Source: Pegoplata infirma
Lineage: Eukaryota; Arthropoda; Insecta; Diptera; Anthomyiidae
DNA length: 64,000 nucleotides
Assembly: GCA_963921195.1 (NCBI GenBank)
Contig: OY992536.1
Span: 181,916,995-181,980,994 of the forward strand
Direction: 5' to 3'
Both the position numbers and the translations under genes were made by a program. The notes under the pieces were generated by a model. That model had not been told where the DNA came from. It was given only the letters and a program-made list of their open reading frames with translations, and did no database searches. Below are positions 11,191 through 23,100 of the stretch, one piece after another. The stretch's first letter is position 1. Each line of letters starts with the position of its first letter.

Positions 11191-12139
11191 TTAACAAATT
11201 ATGTGGTTAAACTACTGTTTTTTATGCAAAAAACTTGTATATTTACAATAAAAAGTGGTAAATTTACAATTTTTATTGTATATGCACCATTTTTCCTTAT
11301 TTTTTTGCCGTAAAAACCGTAGTTTAACCATAAAATTTGTAAATTTACAATATTGATTTTGTATTTTCTATTTCATTTTTGTAAAATTACAACTTTTTTC
11401 GTAAGTATACAATTTTGTTTTTTAAATTTTCATATTTGTTTTGTAAATTTACAAAAAATTGGTTTATTTACATATTGGTTTTGTAAATTTAAAGGTTTTT
11501 TCCATTGGTGCATCTTATTTTTCCTTCTTCGGCAGCTGGAGTAGCACTTCAACAACCTGAAAAGATTTTTTCACTTGAGCACTTTTAACAAACTTTTTAA
11601 TGTATAACACTGCACTTTTTTATTTTTTTTTTCGACATTTCGTTTTTCTTAAGTAGAACATATGAGAATTGCGAAGGAGGCTACACAAGAAATTTCTTAT
11701 ATTTTCAGGAAAAATTAGTCAAAAAATAAAAAAAATTTTTTGAATTTTAAATTTTTTTCACAAGTATTTTTAAAAAATCGGAAAAAAAAATTTGGATATT
11801 GTAGATTGGATGTTTAAGTACCAGTTAAAATAAGAAAAATTTGATTTTTCATAATTGGCAGCTTTCTATTGACATTTTAGGTACCAAATTAAAAAAAAAA
11901 ATTACCAAAAAAATATGGTAAAATCACCAAAAAAAATGGTAAAAATACAAAAAAAAAACTCGAACAATTATAAAGTAGAAACACATAAAAATTGTGGTAT
12001 TTTACCAAAAAATGGTGTAAATTTTTTTTTTCTCTAAAGTTTACAATTAGTTGAAAAATTTTTGTGTCCGGAACTTAAAAAATTTCCAAAATTTTTTTTC
12101 CTGAAATTTTTTATTTATAAAAAATTATTTTTAACTAAA

Positions 12140-12394
12140 TTTTGTACTCTATTATGACTTTTCAGTCTTAAAAATTGGCTTATGACAGTCAAAGCTATGT
12201 GGAATAAACTACCAGCTAAAGTATTTCCTGCTATTTTTGATATTCATAAATTTAAGACAAACGTCCATAGACACTACTCCCTCTTTCCTCTCTCCTAACC
12301 TTATTTTCCTTCCACCAACACAATGCATTGCATTTATAGGGGACATCCCCTGAGTGTTGGTCAAACAAAAAAAAAAAAAAAAAAAAAAAAAAAA
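12140..12394 (+). pseudogene. 5'-truncated non-LTR retrotransposon 3' end with poly(A)
   Basis: The last 36 codons of a LINE ORF2 are open at 12188-12295 and end in TAA at 12296-12298. The peptide runs VKAMWNKLPAKVFPAIFD, then a short helix ending FPLS, matching the usual C-terminal 'LWNsLP..v...fK..v..hy' stretch of many insect LINEs. A short 3' UTR (GGGGACATCCCCTGAGTGTTGG) and an unbroken run of 28 A (12367-12394) follow. Everything upstream of about 12140 is missing, as expected for an incomplete target-primed insertion. Clade is not determined. The pure A tail suggests it is younger than its surroundings. Confidence 0.75.
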
Positions 12395-12399
12395 GCATT

Positions 12400-13480
12400 A
12401 ATATTCCGAAAAAATTAATAAAGTATTAGATTTTTGTGCATGTACCCTTCACAAAATATCTCAGATGTTGAAACAATTTTACTACAGAAAAACTCTTAGA
12501 TTCTTAAATATTTTTTATATAAAAAAATAACCCTTTCAGAAAATTGTTCAGATTCTGAAACCCTTTCTTATAGAAAATGTCTCAGATTTTTAAAATTTTC
12601 TATAGAAATAATCTGAGATTTTGAGACATTCTTTCTATAAAAAAAAATTCCAAATTCTGATATATTTTTCTTATAAAAAAAACTCTGAAATAATTCTCAA
12701 ATTTCAAAGATATTCTCAGATTCTAAGAACTCTTTCGTATACAAAAATTCTCAGATTCTGAAACATAATTCGTAAAAGAAAATTATCAGATACTAAAAAA
12801 TTATCAGTTTTTAAAACATTTTATAAAGAAATTTTGAATCAATTTTCTTAAAATACGAAAAATTTTATGGTTTTAATGACATCTAGATTCTGAAACATTT
12901 TCATATAGAAAATTTTTTATTATTAGCCACATTTCAAAAGAAAAATTTACATATTCAGACTCTAAGACGTTTTTCCTTTAGAAATGTTATTCGATTCTGA
13001 GAAATTTTTTGCTAAAAAAATCTAGGTATATTCTGAAATATTCTTTCAAAGGAAAAATTCTCAGTTGCTGTGGGATGTTTTCTAAAGAAAATTTAAAGAC
13101 ATTTTTCCTAAAATTTAAGATAGTTTTGAAATAATTTTTTTTTTACATTTAGAGTCAAATAAGTATCAAAACAGTTTCTAAAAATAAAGTCTAGAATTTC
13201 GAAACATTTTTCTATAAAAATATTCAGATAATATTTTTTTCTTAGAGAATGATAACTCTATTGCTCTTTTTTCAAATGCAATTTCTTTCATTCTGAAACA
13301 TTTTAAGGATTTAAAAAAATTCCGTACAAATAGTCTCTATTTGTTTACATCCTGGTCATTTTCCTTCTATCTTTGTTCCTCTCCCTCTTTCCTTTTTCTT
13401 TTCCTTTCTTTTATTTACCTTTCTTTTCTTTTCTTTTCTTTTCCTTTTTTCCTTTTTTTTCCTTTCTTTTTTTTTTTTTG
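12400..13480. repeat. Degenerate CTCAGATTCTGAGA tandem array (copy 1)
   Basis: Irregular units of about 35 bases alternate TCTCAGATTCTGAAAC-type words with TTTTYCTATAGAAAAA-type words. This is the family seen almost pure at 61795-63115 and inside the hAT at 51956-54017. Units here have drifted strongly. A long pyrimidine tract (CTTTTC-rich, 13360-13480) ends it, as in the 51956 copy. Confidence 0.7.
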
Positions 13481-13484
13481 AAAT

Positions 13485-13545
13485 AATTTTGGGGGGGGGG
13501 GGGGGGGAGAAATCCCATTCTCCCCCCCCCATGGATCCGCGCCTG
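13485..13545. repeat. G17/C9 tract and probable right end of the CTCAGAATCTGAG hAT family
   Basis: A run of 17 G (13491-13507) is followed by GAGAAATCCCATTCTCCCCC and ATGGATCCGCGCCTG. The order pyrimidine tract, G-run, C-run, CCGCGC closely copies 53880-54017, the right end of the hAT at 51956. The left end for this copy was not found. Confidence 0.5.
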
Positions 13546-13771
13546 CCTTGTAATATTTTTTTAATTTGTAAAATAATTCACTTTTTTTTGTAAATTTACT
13601 TAAAAAATTTGTAAAATAAATTTACCAACATATAATAGTAAAATTACAAAGCAAACTGTAGTTTTCGTTTTATTAAATATACAACAATTTTTGTAAAAAG
13701 ACAAAAATATTGGTAAAATAGAATTACAAGACCTTTTACTTGTAATTTTACAAAAAAAAATTTTGAGTGTA

Positions 13772-14250
13772 GTCAAACTAAGGTGGCGTCCTGCACCATT
13801 TCTATAATAAGACATGTTATTATCATGGTAAAAAACGTGTTTTACCACTAGATGGCAAAAAACGGTACATTAAGTCGGAAAAATGCGAAATATCAAAAAA
13901 AGAAAATTATTCATTTTTATTTTTGTTTGTTCATTTGTCCTATGCGATGGCATAGTTACCAAGAGAGGGTTTAACAGAAGTTAAGCGACTGCAGATATCT
14001 TTATAATTGATAATCTTCATTTTGGCAATTAACCTGCCCATGGCGACTATAAGACATTTTCATGCCAAACTTTAGCATTCTTGCTTTTTTGTATTGGATT
14101 GCAACATGCTTCCTGCAGACGGATGGCCATAATGAACTATATTTATTTCGTTCGTTATATTTACCCAGCAGAAATTTTGCTGAACGTTCAGCAGCTTTTG
14201 GAAGGGGAACTTGAGTAAAGGAGCGCATCCAATTGCGCTGAATTCATGCA
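13772..14250 (+). other. No gene; includes a worn mini-me segment (about 14020-14140)
   Basis: CCATGGCGACTATAAGACAT, CATGCCAAACTTTAGCATTC, TTGTATTGGATTGCAACATG and CAGACGGATGG follow the same order as the mini-me copy at 19150-19255 (CCCAGAAGACATATTC, TGCCAAACTTAAC, TTTTGGACTGCATCGTG, CAGACGGACGG). The minus-strand open frame here is a by-product. Confidence 0.5.
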
Positions 14251-14279
14251 TGATTCCCTAAGGCGATGTCCCACTTTAG

Positions 14280-14480
14280 AGCGCTAGTTGGATACACAGA
14301 AACAGCGCTGTTTAGATGCACTGAAATCACGTGTCTTTAGAGCGCTGATTTAAGCAGAATAAAGATGCTGTAAATTCATGTATCTTTTTAGCGCTGATTT
14401 AAGCAGATTAAAGATGCAGTGAATTCATGTATCTTTGTAGAGCTGATTTAAGCAGAATAAAGATGCTGTAAATTCAAAGT
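14280..14480 (+). repeat. 49-bp tandem repeat (GCGCTGATTTAAGCAGAATA)
   Basis: AGCGCTGATTTAAGCAGA begins at 14341 and 14390, and a variant AGAGCTGATTT at 14439, giving a 49-base period. A more divergent unit lies at 14281-14340. The unit also contains AAGATGCTGTAAATTCATG and TATCTTT. Further units occur at about 16285-16350 beyond the inserted element, with GAGCGCTCTTTGGATGCGC near 16506 as a last trace. Confidence 0.75.
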
Positions 14481-14654
14481 TGAAATCAAATAACTAAAAT
14501 TTAAAAAAATATAACAAAAAAATTCATTCGTTTTACTTTACAAAACTTTATTTATGTGAAACAAAATGAAAAAAAAAAATCGGAAGTGAACATCAAAAAA
14601 ATATCGGAAATTTTCATTTTCACATTTTTTATGGGATTTTTTTTGGGAACAGTG

Positions 14655-16265
14655 CACTCAAAATAATCACTCTGTTAAATTACAGAGATACTCTGCTAAG
14701 CCAACAGAAAATACCATAGATTTCCAACCAGCAAGATTTTTTGTTGTTTTACGAAGAAAACTCTGTAAAATGGTTTGGACAAAAAAAAATCTGTAAAATT
14801 ACATAGTTTTTAGTAAAATATTAGTTAAATGGGATCACATTTTTACAAAGAAGTACTCTGTAAATTTACATATATTTGTAAACATTCTGTAAAACTATTT
14901 CGATAAAAAAACTGAAAATTTACAGAATTATCTGTAAAATGTTGGTATGTGACTAGAAGTTTTTTAAAAAAACTTCTGAAAATTTGCAAAGTTTTTGTTA
15001 AATTTATTTGATTTCAAACTTGAAAACATGAAATAATTGGGAACAAAAATAACATCCATATTTATAATAAAAAAAACTTCTTTTGTCATTCCAACGGCGT
15101 TTTTAATTTTGTTTACCTACGTGCATGAACTCCAGAACTTCTCTGCTTCAAAAACATTAACAGTCTGACAAGCCATCAAAATTATTCTTTGCGTATTAAA
15201 GCTCCCATATTTAGTGACGCATTTAAGCGTAGATATTCACCGAGGTTTTTATAAATTAATAAATGACGATTTAAATGTAAAAATTGTAGTATTTTATAAA
15301 CTTCGAGAAAAAACTAAAAATTAAATGAGTCTGATTAAATGCATTTCCCAATTTAAAGGTGCACACGCGAAACGTTATATTTTAATTTCTTGTTAAAATT
15401 CACTTTTTAAGTGGCAACTATAAGAATTCTTATTCATTTTCTTCGATTGTAATGTGCAAGAAGCATGGCTAAGTAATAACTTGACACAAAATAAAGGCAA
15501 CTGCCATCATTTAAATGCGCCCGCTTAAATGTTTCGCACGCAAATGTTTAACTTTGTAGAAATTATTTATAAACTCGCTAGATGTTCTCACGTTTTTTTT
15601 TTTATAAATTTCTCATTTTCAGTGCCACATTTAAGCGGATTCATTCTAATAAACACTTTTATAAAATTTAAGATAAATCGTTTATGATTGCCTTGACCTT
15701 CTTACATATTTTTTTTAATGCGTTTGATATTGCTTTTACATAACGGTCACTATTTGATTCCCGATTAATTTCTCCTTCCTTAATGTGTAAGTAGTGTTGA
15801 CAATTGGGAAATGCCATCGTATAAACTTGCCCGCTTTAATGCTTCCAAATTTTAAATTCACTTTTATTTTTGTGAAAATTAAAAAACCTCCAATTTACAA
15901 CACATCCTCGTAAAATTTACAGCTTTAATTGTAATTTAAGAAGCTTTTTAAAGAGGGGTTGAAATATTTGGAAGTTTTTTTAAGAGATTTTTATTTGGAA
16001 ACTGTATTACAGAGCAATAAGTATTTTGGTTACGAGAGTATTTTTCAAAAATCTGTATTTTAACAAAAAACTCTGTTTATTATCTGTAAAATATAGATTA
16101 CAAAGTAAAAATTAAAATTACAGATAAAACTTAGTTTTTCGGTCACAAGAAAATACAAAGTATTTTCTCAAAATCTGTATTTCGGCAGATAACTTTGTCA
16201 AATATCTGTCATATTGAGATTACAGTCATTTTACAGAGTATTTAACAGAGTAATTATTTTGAGTG
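14655..16265. mobile_element. CACTCAAAATAAT-type element splitting the 49-bp repeat
   Basis: CACTCAAAATAATCACTCTG at 14655 and the inverted ACAGAGTAATTATTTTGAGTG ends at 16265. Both flanks are TG (14653-14654, 16266-16267) instead of the TA of related elements. Both arms are full of CTGTAAATTTACAGA-type words. The middle (15200-15860) has four forward or inverted CATTTAAGCG motifs (about 15225, 15518, 15628, 15825), possibly a further nested element. No transposase. Confidence 0.65.
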
Positions 16266-16349
16266 TGGTCAAAGATGCTATGATTGAAGCGCTCTTTGTA
16301 GCGCTGATTTATGCGCAATAATGATGCAGTCAAATCATGTGTCTTTGTC

Positions 16350-18060
16350 TAAAACTCATGTTTTTTTATTCAAAAAGTGTTAAAAATATTAAAAAGGAAA
16401 GCAAGTGTGAAATTTTATCAAAAAATAATTACACATTATAAGTTTTATATAAAAAATCTTAAAAAAAAATTAAAATTTTTTCCCCTTCCTTTTACTGCAT
16501 CCCTAAGAGCGCTCTTTGGATGCGCTACGGTATGCTATAAACAGATGCTGTGTCGCCAAAATCTCGATTTATTTCTGCTGGGTAGTAATAATAATTTTAA
16601 ATATCTGCAAAAATCTCAAAATAAAAATTTATTTTGAAATCCCCAAGCACGTCCTCTGTTTCTCTTTTCATTTTGGGACAACAACATAAATTTTACCTTT
16701 TGAAGTACTTGACGTATGAGTAATCCTAATTAAATACCCAACAAGGCGTATAAGTTATTTATGATTCGTAACAGTTACTCGGTGCGTATAAGTATTACAA
16801 ACTTCAACAAAAGATTTCGAATAAATTTTTTTTCATTGAAATTTTGAACATTAAACTATATGAACACATATAAACAATAGTTACCTAAGAAATATATTTT
16901 GTTAGTTACGACAATGATGATTGTTCACAAAATTATTAAGAAAAACTTTAACATCTCAATATTTTTTCAAAAAATATAAGAAAATTGAACAACTTGCAAG
17001 CAACAAGTAGAATAAACTTTTTGTTAACAAAAACAACAAAAAAAAAATCTCCCGATGAAAATTCTTAGAGAAAGTATAAATTTTAAGAAAACAAAAAATA
17101 TATATATATAACAATAACTACGAAAACATTAACAGGGGGTGGGAGTAGTTTTAAGAATGCACTTGTTGCTTATATACACCAGCATACATACAAACATACA
17201 TAAATGCTAGTATATACTTAGATATAGTTATGTACAAAAATATACCGGAAATAAAAAAAAACTATACATACATGCATCTTTAGTATGTATGCCTGTATAT
17301 AAAGGCAACAAGTGTCAGGAGTTGGGGGAACAAAACACAAAAATAAGGAACAAAAACTAAAAACGAAAAAAATAACAACAACAAAATTTTCTCGCGCAGG
17401 TATATATTGTTGTTACATACGTACGTACAACAAGTAAGCAACAGTTTATTTTGTTGTTTGCACTTTATTTTTTTTTGTGCTTTAAACCAACAAAAACTTT
17501 AGTTTTCTTAAATTCTATTTAGTTCACATGGGAGTTTTTGGATGCTACAAAATGTGAAAACTTTGTTCTGGAAAACACGCTGTAAACACCTCAATATTTT
17601 GGTTGTTATATCAACACAGCATCTTCATGTTAACATATGGTAAACATTTACTCTAACACTTATACACAATCACACACACACTCGTATGCAACCATTGCTG
17701 AAAATACATACACACATAATGTTTACCAAATCAACAGGTTGTCGTATTAGAGATTAGAGAATTGTAATGTCAATGATGATTATGATAATGATGATGATAA
17801 TGATGGTGTTGCTATTGCTACCATTACCTAGATATGAATGATAGAGTTGTTGATAACACTGGCGAAGATGATGTTGGTGGTGTTGTTGATGATTTTGGTA
17901 TGATTGTTTGGTTATTGTGTTAACTCGTAATATATGATATCACTGCGTATTAGTAGACATGTTACCACTAATGGTTGCCAAATACATTTGAGTATGTTTG
18001 AGTCAAATATCAGTCGTTGTCATAATAGCTCAACAATTTCTAATTTCGTGTGTACCTAAT
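16350..18060. other. Probable low-copy DNA with microsatellites
   Basis: No transposon termini or coding exon are recognised. It contains a (TA)n tract near 17098-17110, CATACATAC-rich DNA at 17170-17290, and a GAT/AATGAT microsatellite at about 17770-17810. This is one of the longest stretches without identifiable mobile DNA and could be intron or intergenic spacer. A 9-bp GGAAATGTT triplication follows at 18103-18130. Confidence 0.45.
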
Positions 18061-18429
18061 GATAGTGTTTTAAAAAATATGTACCTTAGAGTGTCCCTTA
18101 TTTTGGAAATGTTGGAAATGTTGGAAATGTTGAGACGGTACCCGCTCATTTTTTTCCTTTTGACTTAAAAATAGCTGAGAAAAAATTTTACGCCCCCACG
18201 ACCACGCCTTCCCTACGCGACGGGGCCTTAAATAGAGGTGCCTCAAAAATCATTTTTCCATACAAACCAAAACATTTTTTTTTTGATTTTTAATTTTTTT
18301 GTTATTAATTATTATACGACTTGGTTAGCTTATTTACGACAAAAATTTTAGTTTGGTGGGATTAGGATTTCAGCTCTAAAAAAATTTTCGAAAAAAAATT
18401 TAGAGCCGCAGGGGTCCTGCATTGCGTGT

Positions 18430-19690
18430 TTTTAAATGTTAAAGAAACTTCTTTTATTAATCAAAACAAAAAATACCCCCAAAAAGCTGTTTATCGCTAT
18501 TTCTCGCGAAAGTGAGAAGCTATAATTTTTTTGTGGGCAGTTTTAATTTCTTCCAACATGCTCAAATCAAACTGGACACCACTTTTTTTAATTATTTCTA
18601 AAGAACCGGTTTTAAAATATAAATAAATACTAAAAAAATTTTTATAATTACGCGATATCTCGCGAAATTTAACACCTACAATTTCGATGTCAACAGTTGT
18701 GTGACCTTTGATCAAGCAAAAGTAAAACTGCATACCATGTTTTTACGAAATTTTAAAGAAACCTATCTAAAGATAAACAAGTGAGATATATAAAAACAAC
18801 ATATAAAAAAAAAAATTCAGGGGCGTTTTTTTTTTTTGGGGGGGGGTCATTTGGGGACACATAAACACATGCGGTAAATGTTTAAAAATTCATTTATTAT
18901 GCTTTTTGAGCTTAAGTAATACAATTTTATCATTATTTAAAAACATTTTTAATATCTACGCCCACAAAAGGGGGGCGGGCAAAAAAACATATTTTTTTTT
19001 GTTTCCTAGGTCCAAGTGCAGGACCTTGAACTTTTTCTGGCATGAAATTGTTTCATTTGCTTAACAAAAATACAAAAAAAAAAACTGTGAAAATATGGCG
19101 TTTTTCAGAGGGGAACTTTTTTCCCCCTGGTCCGATTTTGCCCATTTACGAACTTAAACTGCCTAGAACTGCCCAGAAGACATATTCCTGCCAAACTTAA
19201 CAAGTCTATCTCTTTTATTTTGGACTGCATCGTGTCTCATACAGACGGACGGACGGACATTCTAGAAAAGTTTTAGAATAGATCATAGATCAATAAAATA
19301 TATACTTTATGGGGTTCCCGACCGATATTTCGATGCGTTACAAACGGAATGACAAAGTGAGTATACCCCCATACTGTTGTTGGAGGGTATAAAAACGAAA
19401 ACAAAAACAGCAAAAAAATAATTGTCGCGATTTCTCGCGAACTAAAGAAGATAGGATTTTGATGTTTACTGTTTTGTGACCTTTAGATAAGTAAATTAAA
19501 ACTGGATACTCAGTTTTTAAAGATATTTAAAAAACTTCAATGTCAATATTTTAAAAAATACAAAAACACTAATTTCGCGTTATCTCGCGAATGCGAGCAG
19601 CTACGATTTCGCTGTTAACAGTTTTGTGACATTTAATCTTGTAGAAATCGAACTGCGCTTAAACTTTTCGTCGACACTAAAGTTCAACCT
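18430..19690 (+). repeat. TCGCGNTATCTCGCGAA tandem repeat of about 150 bp, split by a mini-me
   Basis: The motif CGCNATNTCTCGCGAA occurs at about 18492, 18652, 19426 and 19577, and GTTTTGTGACCTTTNATC follows it by about 40-60 bases in the last three. Spacings are about 157 (first pair) and 151 (second pair). Between the pairs lies the mini-me at 18776-19395. The TCGCGA core is palindromic. I recognise no known satellite. Confidence 0.65.
18776..19395 (+). mobile_element. mini-me/DINE-1-like element, G-run subfamily
   Basis: Starts ACAAGTGAGATATATAAAA and ends TTGTTGGAGGGTATAAAA. Marks in order: a T-run then G-run after CAGGGGCG (18819-18846); GGAACTTTTTTCCCCCTGG (19121); CAGACGGACGGACGGACA (GTCY tract in reverse, 19244); AAATATATACTTTATGGGG (about 19295); ACAAACGGAATGACAAAGTG (19340). 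The order of GTCY tract, short core and TA-rich tract matches the mini-me description in dipterans. It interrupts the 150-bp tandem repeat. Confidence 0.75.
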
Positions 19691-21179
19691 AAACATCGCT
19701 GAGGCTCACCGTGCTTAGTACGGTAATTGCAAAAACAAACAAAAAATTAACAAGTAAAAAAGTTAAATTCGAATTTGCCGAATCTATGAATACCCTCCAC
19801 AATACATTTTTTAAAGGATGGTACATTTTTTAACGCGAAAAAATTAACAATTTGCGTAAAACACTTTTTTTGTCATTTTTTTAAACAAAAAAAAATAAAA
19901 AATTTTTTTTTTGAGTGTAAAAATTTTTTCGAGTGTAATGTTTTTTTTTACAAATATTTCTGAGTGAATGCACGTACGAATGTACACAAAATAATATATT
20001 ATAAATTTTTTTTTGAGTGTACAATTTTATTTGAGTGTAACATTTTTTTGAGTGTAAAATTTTTTTCCAGTGTAATTTTTAAGTTACCAATGCTTTTAAA
20101 ACTAAACAAGTTTAAAAAGCATTGCTTTAAAACTAAAAAAGTTTGATAAGCATTGTTAAGTTGCTACCAATGCTTTTAAAACTTTTAAACACGTGGCATT
20201 TAAGATGAAACTAATCTGAAATTCAGGGTTTTGCTTATATCTTTTGAACCACTGGACCGATTGAGCTGAAATTTAATACCAAACAGACCTAGGGAACGGC
20301 AAAGATACATGTCAAGCTTCTGCAGTCTCATTATTGTTTTTCAAAAGTTATCGTGTTTTTTATCTCGTAAATTCGCAAAACACCCTTGCCGAAATTAACT
20401 CTTTTGCTCATAACTTTTGAACCACTGCACACTGGGCCGAGATGGTAGTTTTTTTGGCCAAAACTAAAATAAACAAAATTATTAAATTAAAAAAAGCGAA
20501 TGCACTATTGTATTAAGTATGACTTGCTGCACCTTGTCTGTAATTTTTGTAAAAATCGGTACATCCATTCTCTTGGAATGATCCATCAAAGATAAAATAT
20601 GTATGCTTAAATCTCCATATACCGTAATCAAAAAAGCTAGCAAGTTTATACATTATTAAGATGGGATCTTGTTTTTTTTTTTGGGGATTAATTTATTTGA
20701 CAAAGGGAATTACAACATGTAAATGGGTATGAACAGCTCTTTTTCCCTATTTTTTTTTTTGATGATTTTTGATATTTTTATATAAATTTGAAAAATTGTT
20801 CCATTTGATATAGTTGTTCCAAAATGTTCCGCGACATAATCCAAAAGTTAGGATGCCAAAATGTTCGTTGGTTTACCAGCTTTCAGACTGACCTGCCCGC
20901 TTTTGCCCGTTTTTTCATCTGCGTATATAATATCAATAGAAAGGGAGATGAACAAGTCTAAAGTTGTTAAAATGAACCTTTTTTATTGAATTAAATTAAT
21001 TTTATGAATTAACAATTTTCAAGTTTTTCCTAAAGTACATACATAGTGTTTTTCTATATTAATACGGGATAAAATGAAACCCGGTTACCCAAAAACCCGA
21101 ATACAAAAAAAAACCGGTTACGAGAAAAACCCGGTTACACGAAAAATATTTTTTTTATCGTATTAAAATTTGTTTTTAA

Positions 21180-22925
21180 TACATTGAAAAAAAAAATAAT
21201 TACCCGGTTAGGCGGTCCTGACAGCTTTTTGAAAGAGTGTGGAACTTTTGATAACGATGAGTTAAAAAAAGTGTTTTTTTTAAACGGGTTTTCAAAAAAA
21301 AAATATTTTTTCTAATTTTTTTCTAAATTTTATTTCCATTACATTTTTTAAAACGGGCACAAGCTGGCAACTATTATGGAAAGTGTGGATAGGAAGAATA
21401 ATTCTGGCCCAGACAGTTTTTTGAAAGGGCGTGGAACTTTTGATAACGATGAGTTTAAAAAAGGGGTTTAAATAAAAAAATATTTTATTTTTTCAAATTT
21501 TTAATATTTCAATAACATTTTCCTAAACGGGCACAAGCGGGCAACATTTTTAGATAGAAGGGATAAAAAGGAAAATTTTGGCCCAGACAGTTTTTTGAAA
21601 GGGAGTGGAACTTTTGATAACGATGGGCTTAAAAACGGGGTTTACAAAAAAAAATCAGATTTTTATAAACTCTTATTTCAATTAAATTTTTGAAATCGGG
21701 CACAAGCGGGAATTTTTTTTGGAAAGTGTAAATAAAAAGGATAATTCTGGCCCAAACAGTTTTTTGAAAGGGCGTGGAACTTTTGTTCACAATGAGTTTT
21801 AAAAAAGGGGGTTTTCACAAACATTTTTTTATTTTTTTTTAATTTTTGGTATTTTAATCTCATTTGTGTAAACGGGCACAAGCGGGTAAGTTTTTTCTAA
21901 GGTGGGGTTAAAAAAGGCTAATTCTGGCCCAGACAGTTTCTTGAAAGAGCGTGGAACTTTTGATGAGTTTAAAAAGAGGGGTTTCAGAAAAAAAACTAAT
22001 TTTTTCAATTTTTTATTAGCCCTTATTAGAAGTAATTTTTTTTTTTTTGAAAACGGGCACAGACGAGTAACTTTTTTGGAAAGGGCTGATAAAAAGGGCA
22101 ATTCTGGCCTAGACAGTTTTTTGAATGGGAATGGAACTTTTGATGACGATAACTTTAAAAAGGGGGTTTTCAAAAAAATACCAATTTTTTCCAATTTTTT
22201 ATAAACTTTTAATTTAATTTTTGAAAACGGGCACAAGCGGAAAAGTTTTTTGGAAAGTGGGGATAAAAAGGATAATTCTGGCCCAGACAGTTTTTTGAAA
22301 GAGCGTGGAACTTTTGATGAGTTTAAAAAGGGAGTTTTCAGAAAAAAAAAAAAAAATTCCAATTTTTTATTAGCCCTTATTAAAAGTAAATTTTTGAAAA
22401 CGGGCACAGGCGGGCAACTTTTTTGGAAAGTGCTGATAAAAAGGGTAATTCTGGCCCAGACAGTTTTCTGAAAGGGCGTGGAACTTTTTATGACGATGAG
22501 TTTATAAAGAGGGTTTTCAAAAAAAAAATTTTTCAATTTTTTATAAGCTCATTTTTCAATTCAATTTTTGAAAACGGGCACAAGCAGGTAACTTTTTTGG
22601 AAAGTGCTGATACAAAGGATAATTCTGGTCCAGACAGTTTTTTGAAAGGCCGTGGAACTTTCCATAACGATGAGTTCTTAAAAGGGGGTTTTCAAAAATG
22701 AAATAATTTTTTTCATTTTTTTATAAATTTTATTTAAATTTCATTTTTGAAAACGGGCACAAGCGGGCAACTTTTTTGGAAAGTGTGGATAGAAAGGATA
22801 ATTCTGGCCCAGACAGTTTTTTGAAAGGGCGTGGAACTTTTGATAACGATGAGTATAAAAAGGGGGTTTTCAAAACAAAAACAATTTTTTTTTCAATTGT
22901 TTATAAACTTTTTTCAATTATATTT
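21180..22925 (+). repeat. 175-bp satellite, about ten units, inside the Transib-type element
   Basis: GGCCCAGACAGTTTTTTGAA recurs at 21406, 21580, 21749, 21926, 22106, 22280, 22453, 22627 and 22806, with a divergent first unit at 21214. Spacings are 169-180 (192 for the first). Each unit also has GGAACTTTTGATAACGATGA and AAACGGGCACAAGCGGGCAA. Open frames appear on both strands because indels are few in each unit, but they change frame between units, so coding is unlikely. Units differ at many positions, so the array is not freshly amplified. Confidence 0.9.
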
Positions 22926-22929
22926 CGGA

Positions 22930-23100
22930 AAAAGGTATATTCACGTGATTTAAATGAAAATCATTCACGCTCACGCGTGAATCACGTTATTTTTAAACTT
23001 TTTTTTTTAATTCAATTTTTAAAAACTTTTATATAACGTGATTTAAGTGAATATCACTCACTCTCACGCGTGAATCACGTTGTTTTTTGAGTCACGCAAA
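22930..23100 (+). repeat. Duplicated CACGTGATTT...CACGCGTGAATCACGT block
   Basis: Two copies about 100 bases apart (22939-22990 and 23035-23082) share CGTGATTTAARTGAAWATCA and CTCACGCGTGAATCACGTT. Each copy is itself a partial inverted repeat of GTGATT/AATCAC. They lie between the satellite and the right end of the Transib-type element and may be subterminal binding-site-like repeats. Confidence 0.6.

Larger units (their letters stand above)
10440..13769. mobile_element. TACACTCAAAA-type composite element, TA flanks
   Basis: CACTCAAAAAAAAAAGTTTG at 10440 and the inverted AAAAAATTTTGAGTG ending at 13769 each abut TA (10438-10439, 13770-13771). Inner ends continue as TTTGTAAAATKAC. Near the left end are two short hairpins (ATCCCCGTGATTTTGCGGGG at about 10475 and CCCCGTAAAGTTACGGGG at about 10526). 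It encloses another MITE, a LINE 3' end and a CTCAGAATCTGAG array, so its 3.3 kb is mostly later insertions. No transposase seen. Confidence 0.6.

Noticed and set aside
20423..20430. A 4-bp TGCA duplication with CACTGGG ends for the insertion
   Set aside because: Reading the end as CACACTG and the duplication as CACTG uses perfectly matched ends and fits the other two elements; TGCA also arises from the same letters but leaves a shorter, less consistent terminus.
21829..22536. 235-codon minus-strand open frame across the 175-bp satellite
   Set aside because: Repeats with the satellite period and changes frame between units; the plus strand is equally open.
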